This document shows positions 7,586 to 14,588 of a DNA stretch of 17,965 bases, piece after piece. Source of the DNA: Wohlfahrtiimonas larvae_A (lineage in GTDB: Bacteria; Pseudomonadota; Gammaproteobacteria; Cardiobacteriales; Wohlfahrtiimonadaceae); assembly GCA_040394195.1 (NCBI GenBank), contig JBEBSR010000052.1, forward strand, positions 1 through 17,965, read 5' to 3'. Both the position numbers and the translations under genes were made by a program. The stretch's first letter is position 1, and each line of letters opens with the position of its first letter. Under the pieces are notes generated by a model. The model saw only the letters and a program-made list of their open reading frames with translations. It was not told the DNA's origin and made no database searches.

Positions 7586-8576
7586 TTTCAATCCGGTGCC
7601 TTGGAATTTGAGTGGTATTTTCTGTATCCCATGTGACTCTTTTAATGAATTTTCGTTGTCTTAACGGGCATTCAAAACGTTCACATACTTCGCAAGATTC
7701 AGGTACACAATCATCAATATGAACGAAAAGTTCCACTTGATGTTCAAAGTATTCATTAGTCACTTCACGAAGTTTTTCATATTCTTTGTGGGCTTCTCGA
7801 GTGTTGAAAAACCATGGTACAGTTAAGTGACAATCTAAATGCAGATTGCTGCCATATTTGATGAAACGAATATTATGAATATCAATCCAGTTTTCCGTGC
7901 GATGCTTGTTTAAAACATCCAAATATTCTTTCAATAACTCTTCATCAGCTTCATCCATGATACCTGCAACAGCTTCACGAATGATGTGAAAGCCTGTATA
8001 AGAAATGAATAAACTAAAGCAGATTGCAATTACACTATCTAGCCATAACCAGCCTGTGAGCATGACTAGGCCTAAGCCTAAAATTAGGGCAATAGATGAA
8101 TAGCTATCTGACATTAAGTGTTTACCACCTGCAATCAAAGGTAAAGATTTTTGCTCTTTGCCTTTTTTAACAGTGATGAAGCCCAAAATATAGTTGATCA
8201 AACCTGCTAAACCCACTAAGAAAATACCACTGCCTAACTGTTGAACAGTATGTTTATTCTCAATAAGTTGCATGATGGCTTCATAGAAAATATAGATGCC
8301 AGCTAAAGCGATTAAGGTTCCTTCAATACCTGCCGCAATGAACTCTATTTTGCCATGTCCATAAGGGTGATTTTGATCTTTCGGGAGGAATGAAACATAT
8401 AAACTATATAATGTGAAACCACCAGCAACAACGTTGATGATGCTTTCTAGAGCATCTGTCAAAATTGCGACAGAACCTGTCAACCACCATGCAAATACTT
8501 TGATGGCAAACAGAAGCGTACTCACAATGAATACGATCTTCTGTAGTTTGATGATTTCTTTAGCGTTATTAGTCAT
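7548..8576 (-). CDS. Cation diffusion facilitator family metal exporter with Cys-rich tail
   Basis: CDF proteins export divalent metals (Zn, Fe, Mn, Co) in exchange for protons. The 342-residue product has about six membrane helices within residues 10-205, a cytoplasmic domain after about 208, and the family motif HPYGHGK at 70-76. In the transport site, His153 and Asp157 of helix 5 (HLMSD) are present, at the same numbers as YiiP. Helix 2 reads TDALES, giving Asp41 but Ser45 where YiiP has a second Asp, with Glu44 next to it. The C-terminal extension contains Cys290, Cys295, Cys298 and Cys303 (C-X4-C-X2-C-X4-C), a probable extra metal site, followed by a basic, Gln-rich tail. Metal specificity cannot be assigned. 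It lies 16 bases after lipA and overlaps tatD. Confidence 0.92.
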   Translation of the reverse strand: MTNNAKEIIKLQKIVFIVSTLLFAIKVFAWWLTGSVAILTDALESIINVVAGGFTLYSLYVSFLPKDQNHPYGHGKIEFIAAGIEGTLIALAGIYIFYEAIMQLIENKHTVQQLGSGIFLVGLAGLINYILGFITVKKGKEQKSLPLIAGGKHLMSDSYSSIALILGLGLVMLTGWLWLDSVIAICFSLFISYTGFHIIREAVAGIMDEADEELLKEYLDVLNKHRTENWIDIHNIRFIKYGSNLHLDCHLTVPWFFNTREAHKEYEKLREVTNEYFEHQVELFVHIDDCVPESCEVCERFECPLRQRKFIKRVTWDTENTTQIPRHRIENVHKQQQQNSSI

Positions 8577-8592
8577 TATTTTAATTTAGATA

Positions 8593-9549
8593 TTACGAAA
8601 TGAGTGAAGATGCTTGAACATCCGCATGGTAAGAAGAACGAACCATTGGGCCAGAAGCGACTTCTTTAAAGCCCATTTTTAGACCTTCTTCTTTATACAT
8701 AGCGAATGTTTCTGGCGTTACATAACGAAGCACAGGTAAATGGTGTGGGCTTGGCTGTAAGTATTGACCAATTGTTAACATATCCACGTTATGTGCACGT
8801 AAATCGCGCATAACTTCTAAGATTTCTTCATCAGTTTCGCCTAAACCAACCATTAAGCCAGATTTTGTAGGTACATTAGGGCATTCTGCCTTGAAGTTTT
8901 TCAATAAGTCTAATGAATATTGATAATCTGCACCTGGGCGAGCCGCTTTATACAAACGAGGCGCTGTTTCCATATTGTGATTGAAAACATCAGGTGGATT
9001 TTTTGCAAGGATTGGAATCGCAATATCCATTCTGCCACGGAAATCTGGCGTTAAGATTTCAATCTTCAAATTAGGATTCATTGCACGTGATTCAGTAATG
9101 CAATCTGAGAAATGCTGCGCGCCACCATCACGTAAATCATCGCGATCCACAGATGTGATGACAACATAACGTAAGCTCATTGCTGCAACTGTTTCTGCTA
9201 AGTTCTTAGGTTCTTCGGCATCCAAAGGATTAGGGCGACCGTGGCCAACATCACAGAAAGGGCAGCGGCGAGTACAAATTGCACCCATGATCATAAATGT
9301 TGCTGTACCTTTGCCAAAACATTCACCTAAGTTAGGGCAGGCTGCTTCTTCACAAACCGTTGCTAATTTTGCACCACGAAGAATTTCTTTCAGTTCCGTT
9401 ACACGCTTGCCACCAGAATAGGTTGCGCGAATCCACGTTGGTTTTTTTAAACGTGTTTCAGGTGTTGTTGGCTCAATTTTAACTGGAATACGAGCAACTT
9501 TATCTGCGCCCCTTAATTTCTCACCTTGTACAGGTTTATTCGCTTGCAT
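8593..9549 (-). CDS. lipA: Lipoyl synthase (radical SAM)
   Basis: LipA inserts two sulfurs into the protein-bound octanoyl group to make lipoyl, completing the cofactor of pyruvate and 2-oxoglutarate dehydrogenases and the glycine cleavage system. The auxiliary [4Fe-4S] site is Cys66, Cys71 and Cys77 (CEEAACPNLGEC). The radical SAM site is Cys92, Cys96 and Cys99 (CTRRCPFC). The C-terminal RSSY motif, whose serine ligates the auxiliary cluster, is present. I choose the ATG at 9549 (318 residues; Escherichia coli LipA has 321) because AAGGAG sits seven bases upstream. An in-frame start at 9606 would lie deep in lipB. With the chosen start it overlaps the lipB end by 14 bases, consistent with coupled expression. 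Confidence 0.97.
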   Translation of the reverse strand: MQANKPVQGEKLRGADKVARIPVKIEPTTPETRLKKPTWIRATYSGGKRVTELKEILRGAKLATVCEEAACPNLGECFGKGTATFMIMGAICTRRCPFCDVGHGRPNPLDAEEPKNLAETVAAMSLRYVVITSVDRDDLRDGGAQHFSDCITESRAMNPNLKIEILTPDFRGRMDIAIPILAKNPPDVFNHNMETAPRLYKAARPGADYQYSLDLLKNFKAECPNVPTKSGLMVGLGETDEEILEVMRDLRAHNVDMLTIGQYLQPSPHHLPVLRYVTPETFAMYKEEGLKMGFKEVASGPMVRSSYHADVQASSLIS

Positions 9550-10189
9550 GTGTTCTCCTTGGTGATTGTTCAACAAGTTCATTGAAACTGACAACAAAAT
9601 ACTCAATAAACTTGGATTTTATCATGTTAATGTCAAAATTTTTGTTTAAATCGCTAACATTGATCATTTTCAATCCTTGATAACCACAGGGATTGATATA
9701 AGAAAATGGCGTTAAATCCATGTCTATGTTTAATGATAAGCCGTGATAGCAACAGCCTTTTCTGATTCGTAAACCGAGTGACGATATTTTTTTTTCTTCG
9801 CCTTCATGTTGCACATAAATGCCAGGTGCATCTGGTTTGGCATAACTTTCAATATTGCAGTCCGCCAAAACTTGTATGGCTGTTTTTTCTAAGAGCGAAA
9901 CTAAAGGCCTTGGTGATAAGCGATGTTGCTTAATATTCAATAATGGATAAAAAACTAACTGCTTCGGACCATGATAAGTGACTTGTCCGCCACGATCTGT
10001 GGGCACAATAGGGATATCACTTAACTGTAAAATATGTTCTTGTTTACCTGCTAAGCCTTGTGTGAATACAGGATAATGTTCCGTCACCCAAAATTCATCT
10101 TCAGATTCAGCTGTGCGATTATCTGTAAAATCTTTCATTGCAAGATAGATATCATTGTAATGAGTTAAGCCTAAATCTTTAATGATCAT
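9536..10189 (-). CDS. lipB: Octanoyl-[ACP]:protein N-octanoyltransferase
   Basis: LipB transfers octanoyl from acyl carrier protein to lipoyl domains, the step before LipA. The 217-residue product contains the family signature RGGQVTYHGP (66-75). It has the catalytic dyad Lys134 (KKISSLG) and Cys168 (NPCGYQG), and the HGLSLN segment at 149-154 that precedes it. Length is normal. Its ATG overlaps the nth stop (ATGA, 10189-10186), and its own stop lies 14 bases inside lipA. The C-terminal end after about residue 200 is family-variable. Confidence 0.97.
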   Translation of the reverse strand: MIIKDLGLTHYNDIYLAMKDFTDNRTAESEDEFWVTEHYPVFTQGLAGKQEHILQLSDIPIVPTDRGGQVTYHGPKQLVFYPLLNIKQHRLSPRPLVSLLEKTAIQVLADCNIESYAKPDAPGIYVQHEGEEKKISSLGLRIRKGCCYHGLSLNIDMDLTPFSYINPCGYQGLKMINVSDLNKNFDINMIKSKFIEYFVVSFNELVEQSPRRTHASE

Positions 10190-10842
10190 GCCGTTTTATC
10201 CTTAAACTGACATTCATTATAAACCAAACACGCAGCGCATTTAGGTGACCTTGCCACGCAAGTGTAACGGCCCAATAGAATTAACCAATGATGAGCATCT
10301 AACATAAAATCTTTTGGAATACGTTTGAGTAATTCTTGTTCTACTTCCAAAACATCTTTTCCAGGTGCTAATCCTGTGCGATTACCCACACGGAAGATAT
10401 GTGTATCCACAGCCATTGTTGGTTGTTTGAACGCAGTGTTTAAGATGACATTAGCCGTTTTGCGGCCAACACCAGGCAATGATTCTAGATCTGCACGGTT
10501 TTCAGGAATCACGCTGTCAAATTTCTCCACAAGAATTTGGCAGGTTTTATAGAGGTTTTCTGCTTTGGTATTGAATAAGCCAATCGTTTTAATATAGCCT
10601 TTAATACCATCTACACCTAATGCTGCAATGGCTTCAGGTGTATTAGCAATTTTAAACATGGGAACTGTGGCTTTATTAACGCCTTTATCGGTTGCTTGCG
10701 CAGAAAGCAGTACTGCAACCAATAATTCAAAAGGTGTCGAATAGATTAATTCAGTGGTTGGATTGGGGTTGTCATCACGTAAGATTGTGAAAAAGGAAAG
10801 GATTTCCGCTTTGTTCATTTTACGTTGATACAACTTAGCCAT
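10186..10842 (-). CDS. nth: Endonuclease III (DNA glycosylase/AP lyase)
   Basis: Nth removes oxidised pyrimidines and cleaves abasic sites in base excision repair. The helix-hairpin-helix LPGVGRKTAN spans residues 122-131, with catalytic Lys128 and Asp146 (AVDTHIF). The [4Fe-4S] ligands Cys195, Cys202, Cys205 and Cys211 have the correct C-X6-C-X2-C-X5-C spacing. The ATG at 10842 has a purine-rich tract (AGAGAG) upstream and gives 218 residues. A second ATG at 10818 would give 210, closer to the Escherichia coli protein (211), so the true start is uncertain. The gene lies two bases after the RnfB-like gene and overlaps lipB by four. An nth-rnf neighbourhood is conserved in other proteobacteria. 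Confidence 0.97.
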   Translation of the reverse strand: MAKLYQRKMNKAEILSFFTILRDDNPNPTTELIYSTPFELLVAVLLSAQATDKGVNKATVPMFKIANTPEAIAALGVDGIKGYIKTIGLFNTKAENLYKTCQILVEKFDSVIPENRADLESLPGVGRKTANVILNTAFKQPTMAVDTHIFRVGNRTGLAPGKDVLEVEQELLKRIPKDFMLDAHHWLILLGRYTCVARSPKCAACLVYNECQFKDKTA

Positions 10843-10844
10843 AT

Positions 10845-11477
10845 TTATTCTCTCTCTTGATGCTTTGCTTGCGTCTTTGCTTTTGCCATTGCGATCAATG
10901 ATAGCATATCGGAATCACTAGAACGATTGGCTAAAACTTTTTCCTGTGGCGGTAATGTTTTAGTGATTGTTGTGCGATTTTCACTACGTTTTTGCCTTGC
11001 CTGATGGCGTGCACGAGACTTATTTGCACGAACTTTTTGCATATTCGATAAACCTGCCTCAGGGAAAAACTCTTCTTCACTAGGTTTAACATAAATACAA
11101 TCTAATGGGCAGGGCGGAATACATAAATCACAACCTGTACATTCAGATTGGATGATCGTATGCATTTTCTTCTTAGTGCCAACAATAGCATCCACAGGGC
11201 AAGCTTGAATACATTTGGTGCAACCAATGCATAAAGTTTCATCAATATAAACAGTATGAATAGGTTGAACCACGCCACACTCAGGATCAATCGCTAATTC
11301 TGGTTGATTCAATAATGCAGACAATGATTTCATCACAGGTAATCCACCAGGTGGGCAGCGGTTAATCTGTGATTCACCTTTGCTTAAGGATTCTGCATAA
11401 GGTAAACATCCCTCAAATCCACATTGTTCACATTGGGTTTGAGGGAGTAATTGATCAATTTTTTCTACTAACGTCAT
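10845..11477 (-). CDS. RnfB-type ferredoxin lacking the membrane anchor
   Basis: This iron-sulfur protein resembles subunit B of the Rnf/Rsx electron-transport complex. Residues 1-45 form the Fe-S domain with Cys16, Cys19, Cys24 and Cys41 (CEQCGFEGC then CPPGG). Two classical [4Fe-4S] ferredoxin motifs follow: Cys83/86/89/93 and Cys113/116/119/123. In Escherichia coli RsxB about 30 hydrophobic residues precede this domain; here the protein begins at VEKIDQLLPQ, so it should be soluble. The last 75 residues are very basic and disordered-looking. No other rnf/rsx gene is in the window. It sits just before nth, as the Rsx genes do in enteric bacteria. A general ferredoxin serving Fe-S or radical SAM enzymes such as LipA is an alternative role (inference). 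Confidence 0.85.
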   Translation of the reverse strand: MTLVEKIDQLLPQTQCEQCGFEGCLPYAESLSKGESQINRCPPGGLPVMKSLSALLNQPELAIDPECGVVQPIHTVYIDETLCIGCTKCIQACPVDAIVGTKKKMHTIIQSECTGCDLCIPPCPLDCIYVKPSEEEFFPEAGLSNMQKVRANKSRARHQARQKRSENRTTITKTLPPQEKVLANRSSDSDMLSLIAMAKAKTQAKHQERE

Positions 11478-11478
11478 A

Positions 11479-11916
11479 CTAGTAACAAACAGTTCCCATC
11501 AAACGGCCTTCTTCGTCTTTAATGGTTTGGTTGCCTTTACAAACTTCAGGTGATCGCTTACCAACTGGATAGAATTTGCTGATGTTTTTAGGTAAATTTT
11601 CTGTGCGTGGTGTAATTTTGATGACATTGTTTGTTTTAGAATTTACAGCACAATCTAATATGGCACCATTTTTTGTGCTCACTGTTAACACAGTTGCGTT
11701 AGGTTGTGAATCCATATACAAAATGGATTGAATGTCTTTATTTGAGATAATACAGCTTCTTACTGCAGCTTTATGAGTTGTTAATTGTGAAACCCATTGA
11801 TCACTGAATTGTGTTGTTGCAGTTGCTGATTCTGCTGGAGCAACTGTGGTTGTTTGTGTTGTCATACATGCAGATAAAACAACAGCCAAAGGTAATGCGA
11901 GTAGAATTTTTTTCAT
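11479..11916 (-). CDS. Small predicted lipoprotein, function unknown
   Basis: The 145-residue product has a clear lipoprotein signal: MKK, a hydrophobic stretch, then lipobox LSAC with Cys17 as the lipidated residue. Met18 at +2 favours outer-membrane sorting. A Thr/Ala-rich linker (about 18-35) leads into a small domain of about 105 residues with four further cysteines (RSCII, ILDCAV, EVCKG, and the penultimate Cys), suggesting two disulfides. I do not recognise the family. GAGGTTAC lies just before the ATG. It is separated from rnfB by one base and from the rhodanese gene by 24, so it is co-transcribed with Fe-S and repair genes without an obvious functional link. Confidence 0.8.
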   Translation of the reverse strand: MKKILLALPLAVVLSACMTTQTTTVAPAESATATTQFSDQWVSQLTTHKAAVRSCIISNKDIQSILYMDSQPNATVLTVSTKNGAILDCAVNSKTNNVIKITPRTENLPKNISKFYPVGKRSPEVCKGNQTIKDEEGRLMGTVCY

Positions 11917-11940
11917 AGTAACCTCAAAATATTTAATATA

Positions 11941-12219
11941 TTAAAGGGAATTGGTGTTTGAATTTTGTGCTTCGATATGAGCTTTGAGTGCCTCGTAGCC
12001 ACCAATATTTTCTGCTTTATAGTAGCCTCTGCTATGCAATAGTTGTGCTGCAATCGCAGAACGTACACCAGAGCGGCAATACAAATAGATATCAGCCTCT
12101 TTATCAGTGGTGATATTGTCAATTTCTTGAAGGATTTCACGATAATCAATATGAATCGCATTGTCTAAATGCCCCATATCAAATTCTTCTGTGGTTCTTA
12201 CATCGATTAAATAGAACAT
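11941..12219 (-). CDS. Minimal single-domain rhodanese-like protein
   Basis: The 92-residue cytoplasmic protein is a single rhodanese domain. It opens at the first core strand (YLIDVRTTEEF), followed by GHLDNAIHI and the active-site loop CRSGVRS with Cys48 at residues 48-54. It ends with the typical NIGGYEALKAH segment. The Cys is present, so sulfur transfer (thiosulfate or persulfide) is plausible. At 92 residues it is at the short end, similar to GlpE/PspE-type domains, but it has no signal peptide. An in-frame stop two codons upstream of the ATG fixes the start. It is 13 bases after the secreted Cys-rich gene. Its substrate is unknown; sulfur supply for Fe-S assembly would fit the neighbours (inference). 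Confidence 0.9.
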   Translation of the reverse strand: MFYLIDVRTTEEFDMGHLDNAIHIDYREILQEIDNITTDKEADIYLYCRSGVRSAIAAQLLHSRGYYKAENIGGYEALKAHIEAQNSNTNSL

Positions 12220-12232
12220 AATTTACACTTAG

Positions 12233-12568
12233 TTATTCACAAACTTCTATCGGTGGTGGTGCATCACATTTGGCGCAAAAATTATTTGAGGATTTATCTG
12301 TGTAGTTATCACATAATCCCCACTCTCCTTTTGGTAAAGAGATGGATTCGCCCATCACAGGCTTGCCACTTTCGCATTTCCAAAGTTGGTAACATACAGG
12401 ATATTCTTTGATGGCAGGGCCATCTTGAACCCAACGTCCAATTATAGATTGATCTCCTGCATTGGCAATGTCATCAGCATTTTTATCTTGTGCATAGGCA
12501 GAGAATGAAAATGCAAGAATACCGCACAATAAGGTCATTAAGGTTTTTGACAATTTACGCACTATCAA
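12233..12568 (-). CDS. Small secreted Cys-rich protein, function unknown
   Basis: The product of about 110 residues has a signal peptide ending near FSAYA|Q. The mature part is about 85 residues with six cysteines (VCYQLWKC, LCDN, FCAKC and a C-terminal VCE), suggesting three disulfides or a metal site. I do not recognise the family. The start is uncertain: TTG at 12568 has AGGA five bases upstream, GTG at 12562 has it eleven bases upstream, and an ATG at 12538 would still leave a signal peptide. It is the first gene of the long minus-strand unit and is divergent from the PerM-like gene. A weak TATATT (12590-12585) could be its -10. Confidence 0.72.
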   Translation of the reverse strand: MIVRKLSKTLMTLLCGILAFSFSAYAQDKNADDIANAGDQSIIGRWVQDGPAIKEYPVCYQLWKCESGKPVMGESISLPKGEWGLCDNYTDKSSNNFCAKCDAPPPIEVCE

Positions 12569-12620
12569 AAAGTTCCTATCGAAAAATATAAGTGAGTTAT
12601 TGTACTTTAAAAAAGAATCA

Positions 12621-12649
12621 TTGACATCTTTTGATGTAAAATCTACCTA
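12621..12649 (+). promoter_or_regulatory. Probable promoter of the AI-2E/PerM family gene
   Basis: A perfect TTGACA -35 at 12621-12626 is followed after 17 bases by TACCTA at 12644-12649, a weak -10. This would place the transcript start about 20 bases before the ATG at 12677, which has GGGAA just upstream. Confidence 0.45.
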
Positions 12650-12676
12650 TTACTCAATTTGCATAACGGGAACGCT

Positions 12677-13750
12677 ATGAGCTTATTAACAAACCGACAA
12701 ATTATTACGTGGTTGGGTGTGATTTTTTTCTGTTGGCTGATTTTTCTTTTACGATCAGTTTTAACACCTTTTCTGATTGCTTTTGGCTTAGCATATATTG
12801 GCAATCCTATTGTTGCTAAAGTGCAGAATCGCTTTCCAAAAATGTCTCGTATGTGGGCTGTGACATTAGTATTCTGTGTATTAGTCATTATTTTCTTATT
12901 GCTGCTCTTGATCTTTATACCAATGCTGATTAATCAAGTGATCCTACTATTAAATAAACTACCTTTAATCATTAATTGGTTGCAAGAAACTATCTTTAAA
13001 CCTTTGGGAAAAGATCTATCCCCTGAATTTGTGAAACTGAATTTTGCAACAGTTCAAGAAGCTTTAACCAATTATGGCGGTGTGATCAGTGAAACATTGA
13101 AGAAAATTATTGGCTCATTAACATCTTCCACTCTAGCAATTATTGGTTTTGTCACAAGTCTATTCCTAATCCCAATGTTAACCTTTTACTTTATGCGTGA
13201 TTGGGAATTGATTAACAGTAGAATTATTAATCTGATTCCATTGTGTGTGCGTGGCAAGGTTGTTGCATTTTTAACAGATGCCAATGATATGTTAGGTAGC
13301 TTTATGCGTGGCCAATTATCTGTAATGTTCGCATTAGCGGTAGTTTATAGTTTGGGTTTAACCTTGGTGGGCTTAGAGTTTGGTTTGTTAGTGGGGATGA
13401 TTGCAGGATTAATCAGCTTTATACCATATTTAGGAGCATCTACAGGGATCATTGCAGGATTGGCAATGGCTTGGTTTCAGACGCATGATTATAAATTATT
13501 AGTACTTGTTGGAATTGTTTTTGGTATAGGTCAAACATTGGAAAGCTTTGTATTAACCCCTAAATTAGTAGGCGATAAATTGGGCATGCATCCTGTTGCT
13601 GTGATTTTTGCATTGATGGCAGGTGGCACATTATTCGGCTTCTTTGGTATTTTATTAGCTTTGCCAGTATGTGCAGTATTAATGGTGGGATTAAGAGAGG
13701 CTTATGCTGTTTATACTTCAAGCCAGTTTTACATTGGTAAAAAATCTTAA
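12677..13750 (+). CDS. AI-2E transporter / PerM family membrane protein
   Basis: The 357-residue inner-membrane protein belongs to the AI-2E exporter-like (PerM/YdiK/TqsA) family. The first helices (LLTNRQIITWLGVIFFCW, then the LLRSVLTPFLIAFGLAYI region) are typical. A periplasmic or interfacial amphipathic stretch covers roughly residues 80-150, and the C-terminal helices include the conserved LVGDKLGMHPVAVIFALMAGG region. I start at the ATG at 12677, preceded by GGGAACGCT; an in-frame TTG at 12659 has no ribosome site. Substrate is unknown: family members have been linked to AI-2 export and to ion/proton antiport. The gene ends head-on with fimT, with overlapping stop codons and no terminator between. 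Confidence 0.92.
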   Translation: MSLLTNRQIITWLGVIFFCWLIFLLRSVLTPFLIAFGLAYIGNPIVAKVQNRFPKMSRMWAVTLVFCVLVIIFLLLLLIFIPMLINQVILLLNKLPLIINWLQETIFKPLGKDLSPEFVKLNFATVQEALTNYGGVISETLKKIIGSLTSSTLAIIGFVTSLFLIPMLTFYFMRDWELINSRIINLIPLCVRGKVVAFLTDANDMLGSFMRGQLSVMFALAVVYSLGLTLVGLEFGLLVGMIAGLISFIPYLGASTGIIAGLAMAWFQTHDYKLLVLVGIVFGIGQTLESFVLTPKLVGDKLGMHPVAVIFALMAGGTLFGFFGILLALPVCAVLMVGLREAYAVYTSSQFYIGKKS

Positions 13751-14280
13751 TCTTCACAATTAGATAGTTGTTCTTTTCGTAAGCGCCCATAAACATTGAG
13801 AATTAGTTTTTGGGCATTTTTATTTTGACCGCAAATTATAAAATATCCGTTGGGTAAACCTGAACCTAAGCTTTTACCAATCTTTTTGCCAATATTAAAT
13901 TGCACGCCATTTTGAATATTGTAGCTACTAGTGATTTTAACAGATGAATGTCGTGCTTCTCTTTGACGAATGATATTTTTTGGTTCTGGCGTGAAATTAT
14001 TTTTGGGATCAAGAAAGATGATCCAGCCTTTATGCCATTGAGTCGATGTTTCTGTGATACAAGTTATTTGATCTATTGAAATACACATCGCAACACGGAT
14101 CTTTTTTTGATTTGCTGTTGATTTAGCGAATCTTATATCATTGTTTAGTGTGAGTGCTGCGGTTTTATAGTGATAATTTTGAATAAGCTCTGAAAAAGAA
14201 GGAATTGTGAGCATGATGCTAATCCCAATAATGGATAAAACGATCATGAGCTCGATGAGTGTCATTCCTCTTCTAGTCAT
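13747..14280 (-). CDS. fimT: FimT/GspH-family minor pseudopilin with GRxR DNA-binding motif
   Basis: A type IV pilus minor pilin exported and processed by prepilin peptidase. The cleavage site is RRG|MTLIELMIVL, with Gly5 and the required Glu10 at mature position +5, followed by the hydrophobic N-terminal helix. The globular domain is GspH/FimT-like, ending in VYGRLRKEQ with GRLR at residues 165-168. A C-terminal GRxR motif is the DNA-contacting element described for FimT in natural transformation. Cys150 and Cys175 could form a disulfide. At 177 residues it has normal length. comEA ends 15 bases upstream, so the two are likely co-transcribed, which supports a DNA-uptake role over type II secretion. 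Its stop codon overlaps that of the convergent PerM-like gene. Confidence 0.88.
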   Translation of the reverse strand: MTRRGMTLIELMIVLSIIGISIMLTIPSFSELIQNYHYKTAALTLNNDIRFAKSTANQKKIRVAMCISIDQITCITETSTQWHKGWIIFLDPKNNFTPEPKNIIRQREARHSSVKITSSYNIQNGVQFNIGKKIGKSLGSGLPNGYFIICGQNKNAQKLILNVYGRLRKEQLSNCED

Positions 14281-14295
14281 GATCGTTCCAAATGA

Positions 14296-14586
14296 TTACT
14301 GAGCAGGCTCTGTAATAGCAGTATTTGAATCTTCAAAAGTGATTTGATCTTGGATCATTTCAATAATCTTAGGACCAATGCCAGGTACAGCAACTAAATC
14401 ATTAGGTTCAGAAAATGGGCCATGTTCAGTACGGAAATTGACAATTGCTTCAGCTTTTGTCATGCCAATACCTTTGAGTTCAGCGCTTAAAGTAGGAGCA
14501 TCAGCAGTATTGATGTTCAATGCTGAGGCAATTGAGATAAATCCTAATGTTGCTAACAAGAGTGTTGCGATTTTAATTATTTTCAT
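14296..14586 (-). CDS. comEA: ComEA-family periplasmic helix-hairpin-helix DNA-binding protein
   Basis: ComEA binds incoming DNA in the periplasm and ratchets it across the outer membrane during transformation. The 96-residue product has a signal peptide (about 1-22, ending near ASA). It then has the tandem helix-hairpin-helix domain: LNINTADAPTLSAELKGIG, a middle HGPFSEPNDLVAVPGIGPK segment, and a short acidic tail. I use the ATG at 14586, with AGGAG ten bases upstream; an upstream TTG at 14604 is disfavoured. The ribosome site lies in one arm of a perfect 13-bp inverted repeat ending two bases from the ATG, so translation or transcription may be controlled here. fimT follows 15 bases later. 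Confidence 0.93.
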   Translation of the reverse strand: MKIIKIATLLLATLGFISIASALNINTADAPTLSAELKGIGMTKAEAIVNFRTEHGPFSEPNDLVAVPGIGPKIIEMIQDQITFEDSNTAITEPAQ

Positions 14587-14588
14587 AG

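Noticed and set aside
9550..9606. Longer lipA N-terminus from an in-frame start at 9606
   Set aside because: It would overlap lipB by about 70 bases and lacks the strong AAGGAG found before the ATG at 9549.
11102..11290. Second minus-strand frame inside the RnfB-like gene
   Set aside because: It is a shadow of the ferredoxin cysteine motifs in another frame.
11913..12161. Open frame of 82 codons on the minus strand overlapping the rhodanese gene
   Set aside because: It lies in another frame of a well-supported rhodanese with an intact active-site loop, and its translation is low-complexity and unlike any family.
12643..12888. Minus-strand open frame across the start of the PerM-like gene
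   Set aside because: It is antisense to a well-supported membrane protein and covers its promoter; no ribosome site or motif is visible.
13560..13796. Minus-strand open frame over the 3' end of the PerM-like gene
   Set aside because: It overlaps both real convergent genes in other frames and has no recognisable features.
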